DNA of 14,734 nt from CBFGTJ01 sp965651815 (GTDB lineage: Bacteria > Actinomycetota > Acidimicrobiia > Acidimicrobiales > Microtrichaceae): assembly GCA_965651815.1 (NCBI GenBank), contig CBFGTJ010000069.1:1-14734 (forward strand), written 5' to 3'. Position 1 is the stretch's first letter, and every line of letters starts with the position of its first letter. Of the stretch, positions 7,017 to 13,395 are shown piece by piece. The translations under genes and the position numbers were made by a program. The notes under the pieces are model-generated. The model did not search any database. It was given only the letters and a program-made list of their open reading frames with translations, and was not told the origin of the DNA.

Positions 7017-7907
7017 TCAGATGGGTCCGCTGAACGTGTCGCAGCGGTCCGGGTCGCCCGAGCGGTAGCCCTCGAGGAACCACTCCTGGCGCTGCGCCGA
7101 GGTGCCGTGCGAGAAGGTCTCCGGGTCGGCCCGCCCCGCGGTGGCCTCCTGGATCCGGTCGTCCCCGACCGCCGCGGCCGCGTCGAGGCCGACGCGCACG
7201 TCCTCCTCGGTGATCTCGGTGACGAAGCCGGTGGCCACCGCGTTCGACGCCCACACGCCCGCGTAGCAGTCCGCCTGGAGCTCGATGCGCACGGACACCG
7301 ACGAGGCGCCACGGTCGCGGCCCCCGGCCAGCGCCCCGAGCTGCTGCTGCACGTGGTGGCCGTACTCGTGGGCGACGACGTACGCCTGCGCGAACGGTCC
7401 GCCCTCGGCGTCGAACGGGGGTCGCGTGAGGACGTCGAAGAACGACAGGTCCATGTACACCGTGCGGTCCGCCGGGCAGTAGAAGGGCCCGGTCGAGGAG
7501 CTGGCCCGGCCGCACGCGCTCACGGTCGCGGAGGTGAACAGCTGGGTCGGCGCCTCGACGTAGCGGTCGCCCCGCTCGGCCATCTCGTCGGTCCAGTACC
7601 GCTGGACGCTGTTGACGATCCCGACGATCCGGCAGTCCTCGCGCTCCTCGGCGTCCGCGCCGGTGCGGCACTCCTCCGACAGGTCGCGGGACCAGCCCTG
7701 CCCCGACGCGTCGTAGTACTGCCCCGCCCCGGGGTCGAACAGCACCTGGTCGCCGCTCCCGCCGCCCAGCAGCACGAGCGCGACCATGACGACGAGGCCG
7801 ACCAGGCCACCGCCGGCGCCGATCGCCGCCTTGCCGCCGGGCACGCGGGCACCCCGCCGGTCGACCACCTGACCCGCGTCGAGCCGTGCACGACGGTTGA
7901 ACTTCAC
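7017..7907 (-). CDS. Neutral zinc metallopeptidase, membrane-anchored (YpfJ-like)
   Basis: A 296-residue protein of the neutral zinc metallopeptidase family (PF04228). A basic N-terminus (KFNRRARLDAGQVVDRRG) precedes one transmembrane segment (about 28-49), and the rest should lie outside the membrane. The zinc site is AHEYGHHVQQQLG, with His180, Glu181 and His184; the third ligand is likely Glu209 in IELQADCYAGVW. PFYCPADRTVYMD (141-153) and the ending FLEGYRSGDPDRCDTF are also typical. The start is GTG at 7907, with GGAGG (7916-7920) 8 nt upstream. The frame continues upstream but gives an unlikely Ser/Arg-rich extension. The physiological substrate of this family is poorly known. It probably leads an operon with the Nudix gene. 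Confidence 0.93.
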   Translation of the reverse strand: MKFNRRARLDAGQVVDRRGARVPGGKAAIGAGGGLVGLVVMVALVLLGGGSGDQVLFDPGAGQYYDASGQGWSRDLSEECRTGADAEEREDCRIVGIVNSVQRYWTDEMAERGDRYVEAPTQLFTSATVSACGRASSSTGPFYCPADRTVYMDLSFFDVLTRPPFDAEGGPFAQAYVVAHEYGHHVQQQLGALAGGRDRGASSVSVRIELQADCYAGVWASNAVATGFVTEITEEDVRVGLDAAAAVGDDRIQEATAGRADPETFSHGTSAQRQEWFLEGYRSGDPDRCDTFSGPI

Positions 7908-8031
7908 GCCCTCATCCTCCCCCGCGGAGCGCCTCCGCAGTCGGGGATCGCGCCGGGTGGCGGTGCGCCGCCCGTCGCTGAGGCATGATCGGGAGGTCGG
8001 ACGGGGGCTCCGACGGGGACAGGGAGACGAC
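7908..8031. promoter_or_regulatory. Divergent region between zinc peptidase and beta-helix lipoprotein genes
   Basis: This 124-bp region holds the GGAGG site of the peptidase at its left end and AGGGAG (8021-8026) for the lipoprotein at its right end. Between them are a perfect inverted repeat GCGGAG-cgc-CTCCGC (7924-7938), a GGCGG-tgcg-CCGCC repeat (7959-7972), and a hairpin GTCGGA-N7-TCCGAC (7996-8014) with a CGGGGGC loop in the presumed lipoprotein leader. CATGAT (7984-7989) is a weak -10 candidate. No clear -35 is seen. Confidence 0.35.
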
Positions 8032-9423
8032 ATGCGAACGAACCGCTGGTACCTGGGCATCGCCGCGGTGCTCCTGCTCGCGCTCGGCACGGTCGCCTGT
8101 GGGGGCGACGACGGCGACGACGCCGGTGGCTCCGAGGAGTCCGGGGCCGAGTACGCCACCATCCGGGTCCCCGAGGACCACGAGACCATCCAGGAGGCGG
8201 TCGACGCCGCGTCCCCGGGCGACCTGGTGCTGATCTCCCCCGGCGTCTACCACGAGGCCGTCGAGGTCACCGTCGAGAACCTCACGATCCGCGGCACGGA
8301 CCGCAACGAGGTGATCCTCGACGGCGAGTTCGAGCTGGAGAACGGCATCCGCGCGCTGAAGGTCGACGGCGTCGCGGTGGAGAACCTCACCACCCGGAAC
8401 TACACGCACAACGGCGTGTTCTGGAACGGGGTCGACGGCTACCGCGGCTCCTACCTGACCGCGTACCGCAACGGCGACTACGGGATCTACGCCTTCGACT
8501 CGGTCAACGGACAGATCGACAACTCGTACGCCTCGGGCAGCCCCGACGCCGGCTTCTACATCGGGCAGTGCTACCCCTGCAACGCGGTGATCGACAACGT
8601 GGTGTCGGAGTACAACGGCCTCGGCTACTCGGGCACGAACTCCGGCGGCGAGCTCTACATCGTCAACTCGACGTTCCGGTACAACCGCGCCGGCATCGTG
8701 CCGAACAGCGGCAGCTACGAGCTGTGCTACCCCGAGCGCGAGACCACGATCGTGGGCAACCTCGTCCACTCCAACAACCAGGCCGACACCCCGGCCATCG
8801 ACGTCGCGCTGCTCGCGATGGGCAACGGGATCCTCGTCGCCGGCGGCGTGAACAACGAGATCGAACGCAACCGGATCTGGGACCACGAGCGCACCGGCAT
8901 CGGGCTCGTCCCGTTCCCCGAGGAGGAGGACGCGAGCGACGTCCCGCCCCCGCCGGAGGACGACCGGCGGCCGTGCTCGGAGGCCCGGGAGGACGAGCTG
9001 CCCGACCCCGAGACCATCCCCTCCCTCGTCCTGTGGGACCCGAGGGGCAACGTCGTGCGCGACAACGTGATCGAGGGCTCCGGCCTCGCCGACCTCGCCG
9101 TCGGCACCCTCGGTGAGGACCCGGCCGCGCTGGCCAACTGCTTCGCCGGCAACACGCTCACCAGCACCGCACCGACCGACCTGGAGCAGCTCGCCCCGTG
9201 CGACGGCGAAGGGTCGGGCGACTGGTCGGCCGGGGCGCTGGACCTGGTGAGCCTGATCGCGTCGGAGCGGCCCCCGGCTGGTGACTACAAGACCCAGCCG
9301 GTCCCCGAGGACCAGCCGAACATGCCCGACGCGACGACCGCCCCGCCGCGGCCCGCGACGGACGTGCCGCCGAGGGTCGACCTGGACGCGATCACGGTGC
9401 CGGAGAAGCCCGAGGACGCGTGA
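8032..9423 (+). CDS. Right-handed parallel beta-helix lipoprotein
   Basis: A 463-residue predicted lipoprotein: MRTNRWYLG, a hydrophobic stretch and a lipobox-like GTVAC with the lipidated residue at Cys23, then an acidic low-complexity linker. From about 42 the sequence TIRVPEDHETIQEAVDAASPGD opens a parallel beta-helix (PbH1/NosD-like, residues about 42-300 and 330-380), with repeated N-rich turns such as VENLTIRGTDRNEVIL and NNEIERNRIWDHERTGIGL. A CYPC pair (Cys180, Cys183) sits mid-helix. The tail is Pro-rich. Beta-helix folds commonly bind or cleave polysaccharides, but no catalytic set can be assigned. AGGGAG lies 5 nt before the ATG at 8032; the longer frame from 7897 overlaps the peptidase start and would bury the signal peptide. 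The stop overlaps the DUF1996 gene as GTGA. Confidence 0.88.
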   Translation: MRTNRWYLGIAAVLLLALGTVACGGDDGDDAGGSEESGAEYATIRVPEDHETIQEAVDAASPGDLVLISPGVYHEAVEVTVENLTIRGTDRNEVILDGEFELENGIRALKVDGVAVENLTTRNYTHNGVFWNGVDGYRGSYLTAYRNGDYGIYAFDSVNGQIDNSYASGSPDAGFYIGQCYPCNAVIDNVVSEYNGLGYSGTNSGGELYIVNSTFRYNRAGIVPNSGSYELCYPERETTIVGNLVHSNNQADTPAIDVALLAMGNGILVAGGVNNEIERNRIWDHERTGIGLVPFPEEEDASDVPPPPEDDRRPCSEAREDELPDPETIPSLVLWDPRGNVVRDNVIEGSGLADLAVGTLGEDPAALANCFAGNTLTSTAPTDLEQLAPCDGEGSGDWSAGALDLVSLIASERPPAGDYKTQPVPEDQPNMPDATTAPPRPATDVPPRVDLDAITVPEKPEDA

Positions 9424-10421
9424 GCCCCGTGCGCGTCCTCGTGCGTGCGCGGCGGGCGCGCACGGCTGCCGTCCTCGGCCTCCTCACACTCATCGGGCTG
9501 ATCGCCGGTGCGTGCACCGACGGTCCCCGCGGGATCCTCGACGCCGCGGGGCCGCAACGGCACCGCGAGGCGGACGGCGCCCACCACGGCCACCACGCGC
9601 CCGTCGGGCCGCCGGCGGGCGCACCCGCACCGGCACGGCACACGGGCCCGCAGGGCCGGGTCGGCCAGATCGCGGTCGAGTGCGGCTACAGCCACTCGGC
9701 GTTCGACGACCCGATCGTCCACCCCGGCCACCCCGGGCGCTCGCACCGGCACGACTTCTTCGGCAACACCACGACCGACGCCCACTCCACCCTGGCGACG
9801 CTGCTCGAGGGCGACACCACCTGCCAGAAGCGCATGGACACCGCCGCGTACTGGGCGCCGAGCCTGCTCGACCACGGCGAGCCCGTGGTGCCGAGCGGGT
9901 CGATCGCGTACTACCGCGCGGCGCCGGGGGTCGACCCGACGGAGCTGGAGAACTACCCGCCCGACCTGCGCATCGTCGCGGGCGACATGACCGCGACCGA
10001 GCCGCAATCGACCGACCTGGTCGGCTGGGCCTGCGGGCTGTCGTCCCGGCACCACGCCGAGCCGCCGACCTGCCCGGCGTCCGCGCCGCTGCGGGCCGTC
10101 ATCACATTCCCGGACTGCTGGGACGGCGTGCGGACCGACAGCCCGGACCACCGCTCGCACATGGCGAACTCCGAGGCCGGTGTGTGCCCGGCGACCCACC
10201 CGGTCCACGTGCCCCAGCTGACCTTCGTGGTCGCCTACCCGATCTCCGGCGAGGGCCACGACCTGTCGCTCGCGTCCGGTCCGCCGATCACGCTGCACGC
10301 GGACTTCGTGAACGCGTGGGACCACGAGGGGCTCGGGCGCGAGATCGAGCTGTGCCTCCATCGCGACGTGGTGTGCAACGTCACGTCGAACCGCGGCGAG
10401 GAGCCCCTGTTCGGCGCCTGA
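9420..10421 (+). CDS. DUF1996 lipoprotein with His-rich tether
   Basis: A 333-residue exported protein. The signal region (about 12-31) ends in LIAGAC, giving probable lipidation at Cys32. A His-rich linker follows (DGAHHGHHAP, about 52-61), then a DUF1996 domain from about residue 82. Family landmarks are AFDDPIVHPGHPGRSHRHDFFGN (split here across 95-116), TTC (133-135), AAYWAP, FPDCWDG (230-236), DSPDHRSHMA (240-249), HPVHVPQL and HADFVNAWD. DUF1996 occurs in fungi and actinobacteria as a secreted domain without an assigned activity; its conserved His, Cys and Asp suggest a metal or glycan site, which is inference. GTG at 9420 overlaps the upstream stop (GTGA), so it should be co-translated with the beta-helix protein. 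It abuts the convergent SRPBCC gene with no spacer. Confidence 0.9.
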   Translation: MSPVRVLVRARRARTAAVLGLLTLIGLIAGACTDGPRGILDAAGPQRHREADGAHHGHHAPVGPPAGAPAPARHTGPQGRVGQIAVECGYSHSAFDDPIVHPGHPGRSHRHDFFGNTTTDAHSTLATLLEGDTTCQKRMDTAAYWAPSLLDHGEPVVPSGSIAYYRAAPGVDPTELENYPPDLRIVAGDMTATEPQSTDLVGWACGLSSRHHAEPPTCPASAPLRAVITFPDCWDGVRTDSPDHRSHMANSEAGVCPATHPVHVPQLTFVVAYPISGEGHDLSLASGPPITLHADFVNAWDHEGLGREIELCLHRDVVCNVTSNRGEEPLFGA

Positions 10422-11585
10422 CTAGTGGCGGCGGGCGGCCTGGCTCGCCGCGTACGCGGGCAGGCGCAGCCGGTTGAGGAACCCGGCCGGCAGCAGGTCC
10501 GGACCGGTGTGCCACGGGTCGAACCGCAGCGACTCGCACTCGCGCTCGCCGAGCTGCTCGACGAGGGTCAGGTCGGCCTCCGGCTCCCACCTGCCGAGGA
10601 GCCCGGCGCCGAGCACCCCGACCTCCAGCGGCAGGCTCCGCGCCACCCCGGCGGTCGTGCGGCCCTCGAACGGCGCGGCGCCGAACACCCGGAGCCCGTC
10701 GGGCGCACGGTACGGGAGGATCGAGCTGTACCCGGTCCAGCCCACCAGTGGCACCGGCAGCAGCACGTGCCGCCCGATCGGCCGCCTGCCGGAGGACACG
10801 AACAGCAGGTCCTGGTCGCGGCCGGGGCCGTGGGCGTCGAGCAACCGCACCGCCAGCCCGTTGAAGTCCGGGAGCACGTCGGGCAGGCCGATGCCCCGGG
10901 AGATCCGCACCACCACGTCGAGACCCGGCCGGTCCCCCAGCACGCCGACCGCGCGGGGGTGCAGCCGCGCCCGCCCCGCGAGCGCGATGCCGCTCGGGTG
11001 GAAGATCCGGCCGTTCCGGAGGCCGGACGCCCACGCGAACGTGCGGGCGACCGCCGCGGCCAGCCCGCCGGGCAGCGACGCCGCCGGGTGGGCGGTGCTG
11101 CCGACCGGGCCCGGCCCCGAGCCGCGCTCGGCGAGCGCCTTGAGGCGCCACAGCGTCTCGCCGTTGCGCGCCGCCACGGCGCGGGTCGCGCGCCGGGCCG
11201 CGGCGCCCACCAGGTCCTGGTCGAGCGCCTCCTCCTCCATCACGACCAGCGTGCCGCCGGGCGCCTCCTGCAGCTCGAACGAGATGCGCGCGTGGCCGAA
11301 GGGCGGGACGGTGGCGAGCAGCTCCAGCCGGCGGCCGTGGTCGACCGCGGTGACCTCGGTGCGGCCGCCGGCGGTCAGCGGTTGCATCCCCACCCGGGGG
11401 TGGAACGCGCTGCCGACCGCAGGGAAGTCGGGATCGACCTTGCCGACCTCGCTCGCACCGACGACCCACTCGGCGTAGCGGCGACCGTCGGAGAGGACGG
11501 CGAAGACGTCCTCGGGCGGGGCGGCCACCGCGATGGCGGACCTCGCGCGCCCCGATGGTGGTTCGGGGTGGGGCTCGTCGCTCAT
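10422..11585 (-). CDS. SRPBCC domain fused to a catalase-fold domain
   Basis: A 387-residue, apparently cytoplasmic protein. Residues about 14-150 look like an SRPBCC/START-type hydrophobic-ligand-binding domain (AIAVAAPPEDVFAVLSDGRRYAEW, TEVTAVDHGRRLELL, TLVVMEEEA). Residues about 186-385 resemble the heme catalase fold. GRIFHPSG aligns with the distal-His motif (His196), VVVRISRG with the RFS strand, LPDFNGLAVRLLD with the D-x-x-G-x-A-V-K segment, and RLPAY (374-378) with the proximal RxxxY motif. The catalase similarity is from motif memory only. If heme is bound, peroxide or hydroperoxide chemistry on a bound lipid-like molecule is possible. GAGG (11591-11594) lies 5 nt before the ATG. 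It follows the cupredoxin gene by 58 bp on the same strand and probably shares its transcript. Confidence 0.7.
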   Translation of the reverse strand: MSDEPHPEPPSGRARSAIAVAAPPEDVFAVLSDGRRYAEWVVGASEVGKVDPDFPAVGSAFHPRVGMQPLTAGGRTEVTAVDHGRRLELLATVPPFGHARISFELQEAPGGTLVVMEEEALDQDLVGAAARRATRAVAARNGETLWRLKALAERGSGPGPVGSTAHPAASLPGGLAAAVARTFAWASGLRNGRIFHPSGIALAGRARLHPRAVGVLGDRPGLDVVVRISRGIGLPDVLPDFNGLAVRLLDAHGPGRDQDLLFVSSGRRPIGRHVLLPVPLVGWTGYSSILPYRAPDGLRVFGAAPFEGRTTAGVARSLPLEVGVLGAGLLGRWEPEADLTLVEQLGERECESLRFDPWHTGPDLLPAGFLNRLRLPAYAASQAARRH

Positions 11586-11601
11586 CGGCGCCTCGGCAGG
11601 T

Positions 11602-11620
11602 GGTGTCGTCGGACGACACC
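11602..11620. promoter_or_regulatory. 19-bp inverted repeat in the cupredoxin/SRPBCC gap
   Basis: GGTGTCGTC (11602-11610) and GACGACACC (11612-11620) are perfect reverse complements around a single G. The repeat lies 17 nt upstream of the SRPBCC start codon and 23 nt past the cupredoxin stop. As RNA it could fold with a 7-bp stem and 5-nt loop; as DNA it has the form of a dimeric-regulator operator. A CCCCGGGG palindrome (11626-11633) follows. No promoter hexamers were identified here. Confidence 0.4.
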
Positions 11621-11643
11621 CCGTACCCCGGGGCGCCCGCCGA

Positions 11644-12117
11644 TCACTCCTCCGCGACGCGGATGCGCCCGATCATCCCGCGGTCGGGCGTGGCGTGGAG
11701 GCTGCAGTAGTACGGGTACTCGCCCGCGTCGTCGAAGGTCCGGGACGCCTCGGAGCCCGGCCGGAGGTCCTCGATCGGGATCTGCTCGAAGGAGCCCTCC
11801 TCGACCGGGATCACGTTGTGGTCGTTGCGGCCGCGGTTGCTCCACACGACCTTCGTCCCCGGCGACACGATCACGTTCTCCGGCGTGAAGGTGTTGTCAC
11901 GGGTGTCGATGGTGACCGTGTCCTGGCCGGTCATGTCCTCCCACTCGGCCTCGGGCACGTCGGGCAGGTCCGCAGCGGCGCCGCCCCGGCCGGAGCCACC
12001 GTCGTCGTCACCGCAGCCCGCGAGCAGCGCCAGCGCGCCCACGAGCAGCGCCGCGACGCCCAGTCGGAGCGGGCGGGTGCGCCCGAGGGTCCTTGATTCC
12101 CACAGTCCCTGACTCAT
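11644..12117 (-). CDS. Cupredoxin (type 1 copper) lipoprotein
   Basis: A 157-residue lipoprotein: basic N-terminus, hydrophobic segment and lipobox LLAGC (Cys35), followed by an Asp/Gly-rich tether. The plastocyanin/azurin-like domain (about 64-156) has TVTIDTRDNTFTPENVIVSPG, VVWSNRGRNDHNV and YPYYCSLHATPDRGMIG. The type 1 copper ligands are His100, Cys138, His141 and Met148, all present. Such proteins carry single electrons outside the membrane; the partner is not evident. The start has no Shine-Dalgarno. TAGGGT (12125-12130) ends 7 nt before the ATG, so the message is probably leaderless. The downstream SRPBCC/catalase-like gene lies 58 bp away on the same strand. Confidence 0.93.
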   Translation of the reverse strand: MSQGLWESRTLGRTRPLRLGVAALLVGALALLAGCGDDDGGSGRGGAAADLPDVPEAEWEDMTGQDTVTIDTRDNTFTPENVIVSPGTKVVWSNRGRNDHNVIPVEEGSFEQIPIEDLRPGSEASRTFDDAGEYPYYCSLHATPDRGMIGRIRVAEE

Positions 12118-12130
12118 GGATCGGACCCTA
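12118..12130 (-). promoter_or_regulatory. -10-like TAGGGT before the cupredoxin gene
   Basis: On the minus strand TAGGGT (12125-12130) matches the actinobacterial TAnnnT -10 and is followed by 7 nt and the ATG, the geometry of a leaderless transcript. No good -35 hexamer is visible upstream. Confidence 0.4.
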
Positions 12131-12133
12131 GTC

Positions 12134-12179
12134 CCCGGCTGCCCCGCCGGGACAGCCCCTGCGCGCCGGCCCAGCCGGG
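12134..12179 (-). terminator. Weak inverted repeat after the HTH gene
   Basis: CCCGGCTG (12134-12141) and CAGCCGGG (12172-12179) are perfect complements with a 30-nt interior, beginning right after the HTH stop codon. There is no T run and the loop is long, so a terminator role is tentative. Together with the promoter-like hexamer, this is all I see in the 62-bp gap. Confidence 0.25.
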
Positions 12180-12935
12180 TCAGCTGCGGGGCACGACCGG
12201 CCCGGGCGTGCCGTCGGGCAGGCGCTCCTGGACCACGGCGTCGCCGATCTCCACCTCGGGTTCGTCGGCGTGCGCCTCGGTCACGTCACGGGCCGGCCCG
12301 TCGGCACCGTCGGTCTCCGCGGCACCCGACGGACCGCTCACCAGCAGCAGCGTCCCGAGCGTCGTCGCGGCGACGACCACCCCGGCGATCGGCACGACCA
12401 GGCGGCCGCGCAGGCGGCGCGTGCGGAAGCCGACCGAGCCGGTCCGGTCCACCATCAGCTCGCGCAGCTCGTCCTCGATCTGGCGACGGTGGGTGGAGAA
12501 CACGCCCTCGAGCACCAGGAGGTCGGGCAGGCGCAGCGGCACCGGCCTCCCCGGCGGCACGTCGCGCATGGCGTACACCATCGACAGGTACCTCGCGAGC
12601 ACGTCGCGACGCTGGACGGCGGAGGGCTCGAGCCGCACCGACTCCCCGCCGACCTCCATCAGGCCCTCCTCGAGGTCGACCACGAGCCGTGACCGCTCGG
12701 GGATCAGGGTGGAGGTCGGGATCTCGTAGAAGTCCGTGAGCTCCTTGACCTCGACGTCGGTGAGGGGTCGGCGTCCGGTCTCGGCCTCGAGCAGCTCCAC
12801 GGTCCCCCAGTCGCCACCGAGCGACCGCGCGGCCTCCTCGAGGCTGTACCCGCGGGCGACGCGCGCCTCCGCGAGGAGCTTGCCGAGCCGCTTCGGCGGC
12901 ACGAGGAGCTCGGGCTGGACGGTGCTGATCTGCAT
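12180..12935 (-). CDS. Membrane-anchored helix-turn-helix (XRE-like) protein
   Basis: A 251-residue protein. Residues about 16-72 form a Cro/C1-type HTH (RLGKLLAEARVARGYSLEE, then AARSLGGDWGTVELLEAETG). A helical middle region (about 105-170) follows, with a motif YLSMVYAMRDVPPGRPVPLR. A basic run RTRRLRGR (171-178) precedes one transmembrane helix (about 179-200), and the last 50 residues are acidic and would lie outside. That order (cytoplasmic HTH, helix, outer tail) recalls RodZ-like proteins, although no RodZ tail domain is recognisable. It could be a membrane-held regulator or a scaffold. The ATG at 12935 has AGGAG (12944-12948) 8 nt upstream; the frame extends to 13058, but that extension lacks a ribosome site and would overlap the divergent promoter. 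Confidence 0.8.
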   Translation of the reverse strand: MQISTVQPELLVPPKRLGKLLAEARVARGYSLEEAARSLGGDWGTVELLEAETGRRPLTDVEVKELTDFYEIPTSTLIPERSRLVVDLEEGLMEVGGESVRLEPSAVQRRDVLARYLSMVYAMRDVPPGRPVPLRLPDLLVLEGVFSTHRRQIEDELRELMVDRTGSVGFRTRRLRGRLVVPIAGVVVAATTLGTLLLVSGPSGAAETDGADGPARDVTEAHADEPEVEIGDAVVQERLPDGTPGPVVPRS

Positions 12936-13065
12936 GCGGGGTGCTCCTGCGACGGGAGGGAACTGCGGGATCGGAGGGTCGGGCGGTACCCGCCACGAGT
13001 AGCGATCGGCAGGCAGGGCTGCCCACTTGAAGGTTGTTCGCGCCCGCGGCCATATCATCGGGCCC
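12936..13065. promoter_or_regulatory. Divergent region between the HTH gene and the small membrane protein gene
   Basis: This 130-bp region carries the AGGAG site of the HTH gene on the left. On the right TATCAT (13053-13058) ends 7 nt before the GTG at 13066. TTGAAG (13027-13032) is a possible -35, but its 20-nt spacing is long. A short inverted repeat GGCGG-tac-CCGCC (12982-12994) could be an operator, for example for autoregulation by the HTH protein. That last point is speculation. Confidence 0.4.
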
Positions 13066-13395
13066 GTGACCTCCCCCGCCGACCCGCGGGCCGGCCGCGG
13101 GGCTCCCCCCGTGGACGGACCCGAGTCCGAGCTGCCCTCCGTCGGCGCCCGCGTGCTCGCGTTCCTCGCGATCCTCGTCGGCGGCGCCGCCGGCGGCGCG
13201 ATCGGCTACGCGTTCGCGGACCTCGGCGGGTTCGAGGGGTTCGGTGCCGGCGCGGTCACGCTGCTCGCCGCGCTGGTCGGAGCGGGCGGCGTCGCCGTCG
13301 TCGCCGTGCTGACGCTGCGGGCCCACGGCGAGTGGCGCACGATCCGCCGGGAGCAGGGCGACCCCGGCGGCGGTCGCCGCGGCGGCGCGCGGTGA
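13066..13395 (+). CDS. Small two-helix membrane protein, unknown function
   Basis: A 109-residue protein I do not recognise. A Pro/Gly-rich N-terminus (1-26) precedes two hydrophobic helices (about 28-50 and 58-84) joined by a short Gly/Phe-rich turn. The first helix contains Gly-rich GxxxG-like spacing (LVGGAAGGAIGYA), which favours helix packing. The C-terminus is strongly basic. I chose GTG at 13066 because TATCAT ends 7 nt before it and the earlier TTG at 13027 overlaps promoter elements. The last codons overlap the next gene as GTGA, so it is co-translated with the inositol-monophosphatase-family enzyme. It may assist or anchor that enzyme, or the coupling may be incidental. Confidence 0.7.
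   Translation: MTSPADPRAGRGAPPVDGPESELPSVGARVLAFLAILVGGAAGGAIGYAFADLGGFEGFGAGAVTLLAALVGAGGVAVVAVLTLRAHGEWRTIRREQGDPGGGRRGGAR

Noticed and set aside
7908..8189. N-terminal extension of the zinc peptidase frame to 8189
   Set aside because: It encodes low-complexity Ser/Pro/Arg sequence overlapping the divergent lipoprotein gene; the GTG at 7907 has a GGAGG site and gives the family N-terminus.
8032..9423. The beta-helix protein as a NosD-type copper maturation factor linked to the nearby cupredoxin
   Set aside because: No nitrous-oxide reductase or other nos genes are present, it is a lipoprotein with a different layout, and the cupredoxin is on the opposite strand in another unit.
12936..13058. 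N-terminal extension of the HTH protein
   Set aside because: It has no ribosome site at 13058, while AGGAG lies 8 nt before the ATG at 12935; the extension also crosses the divergent promoter.
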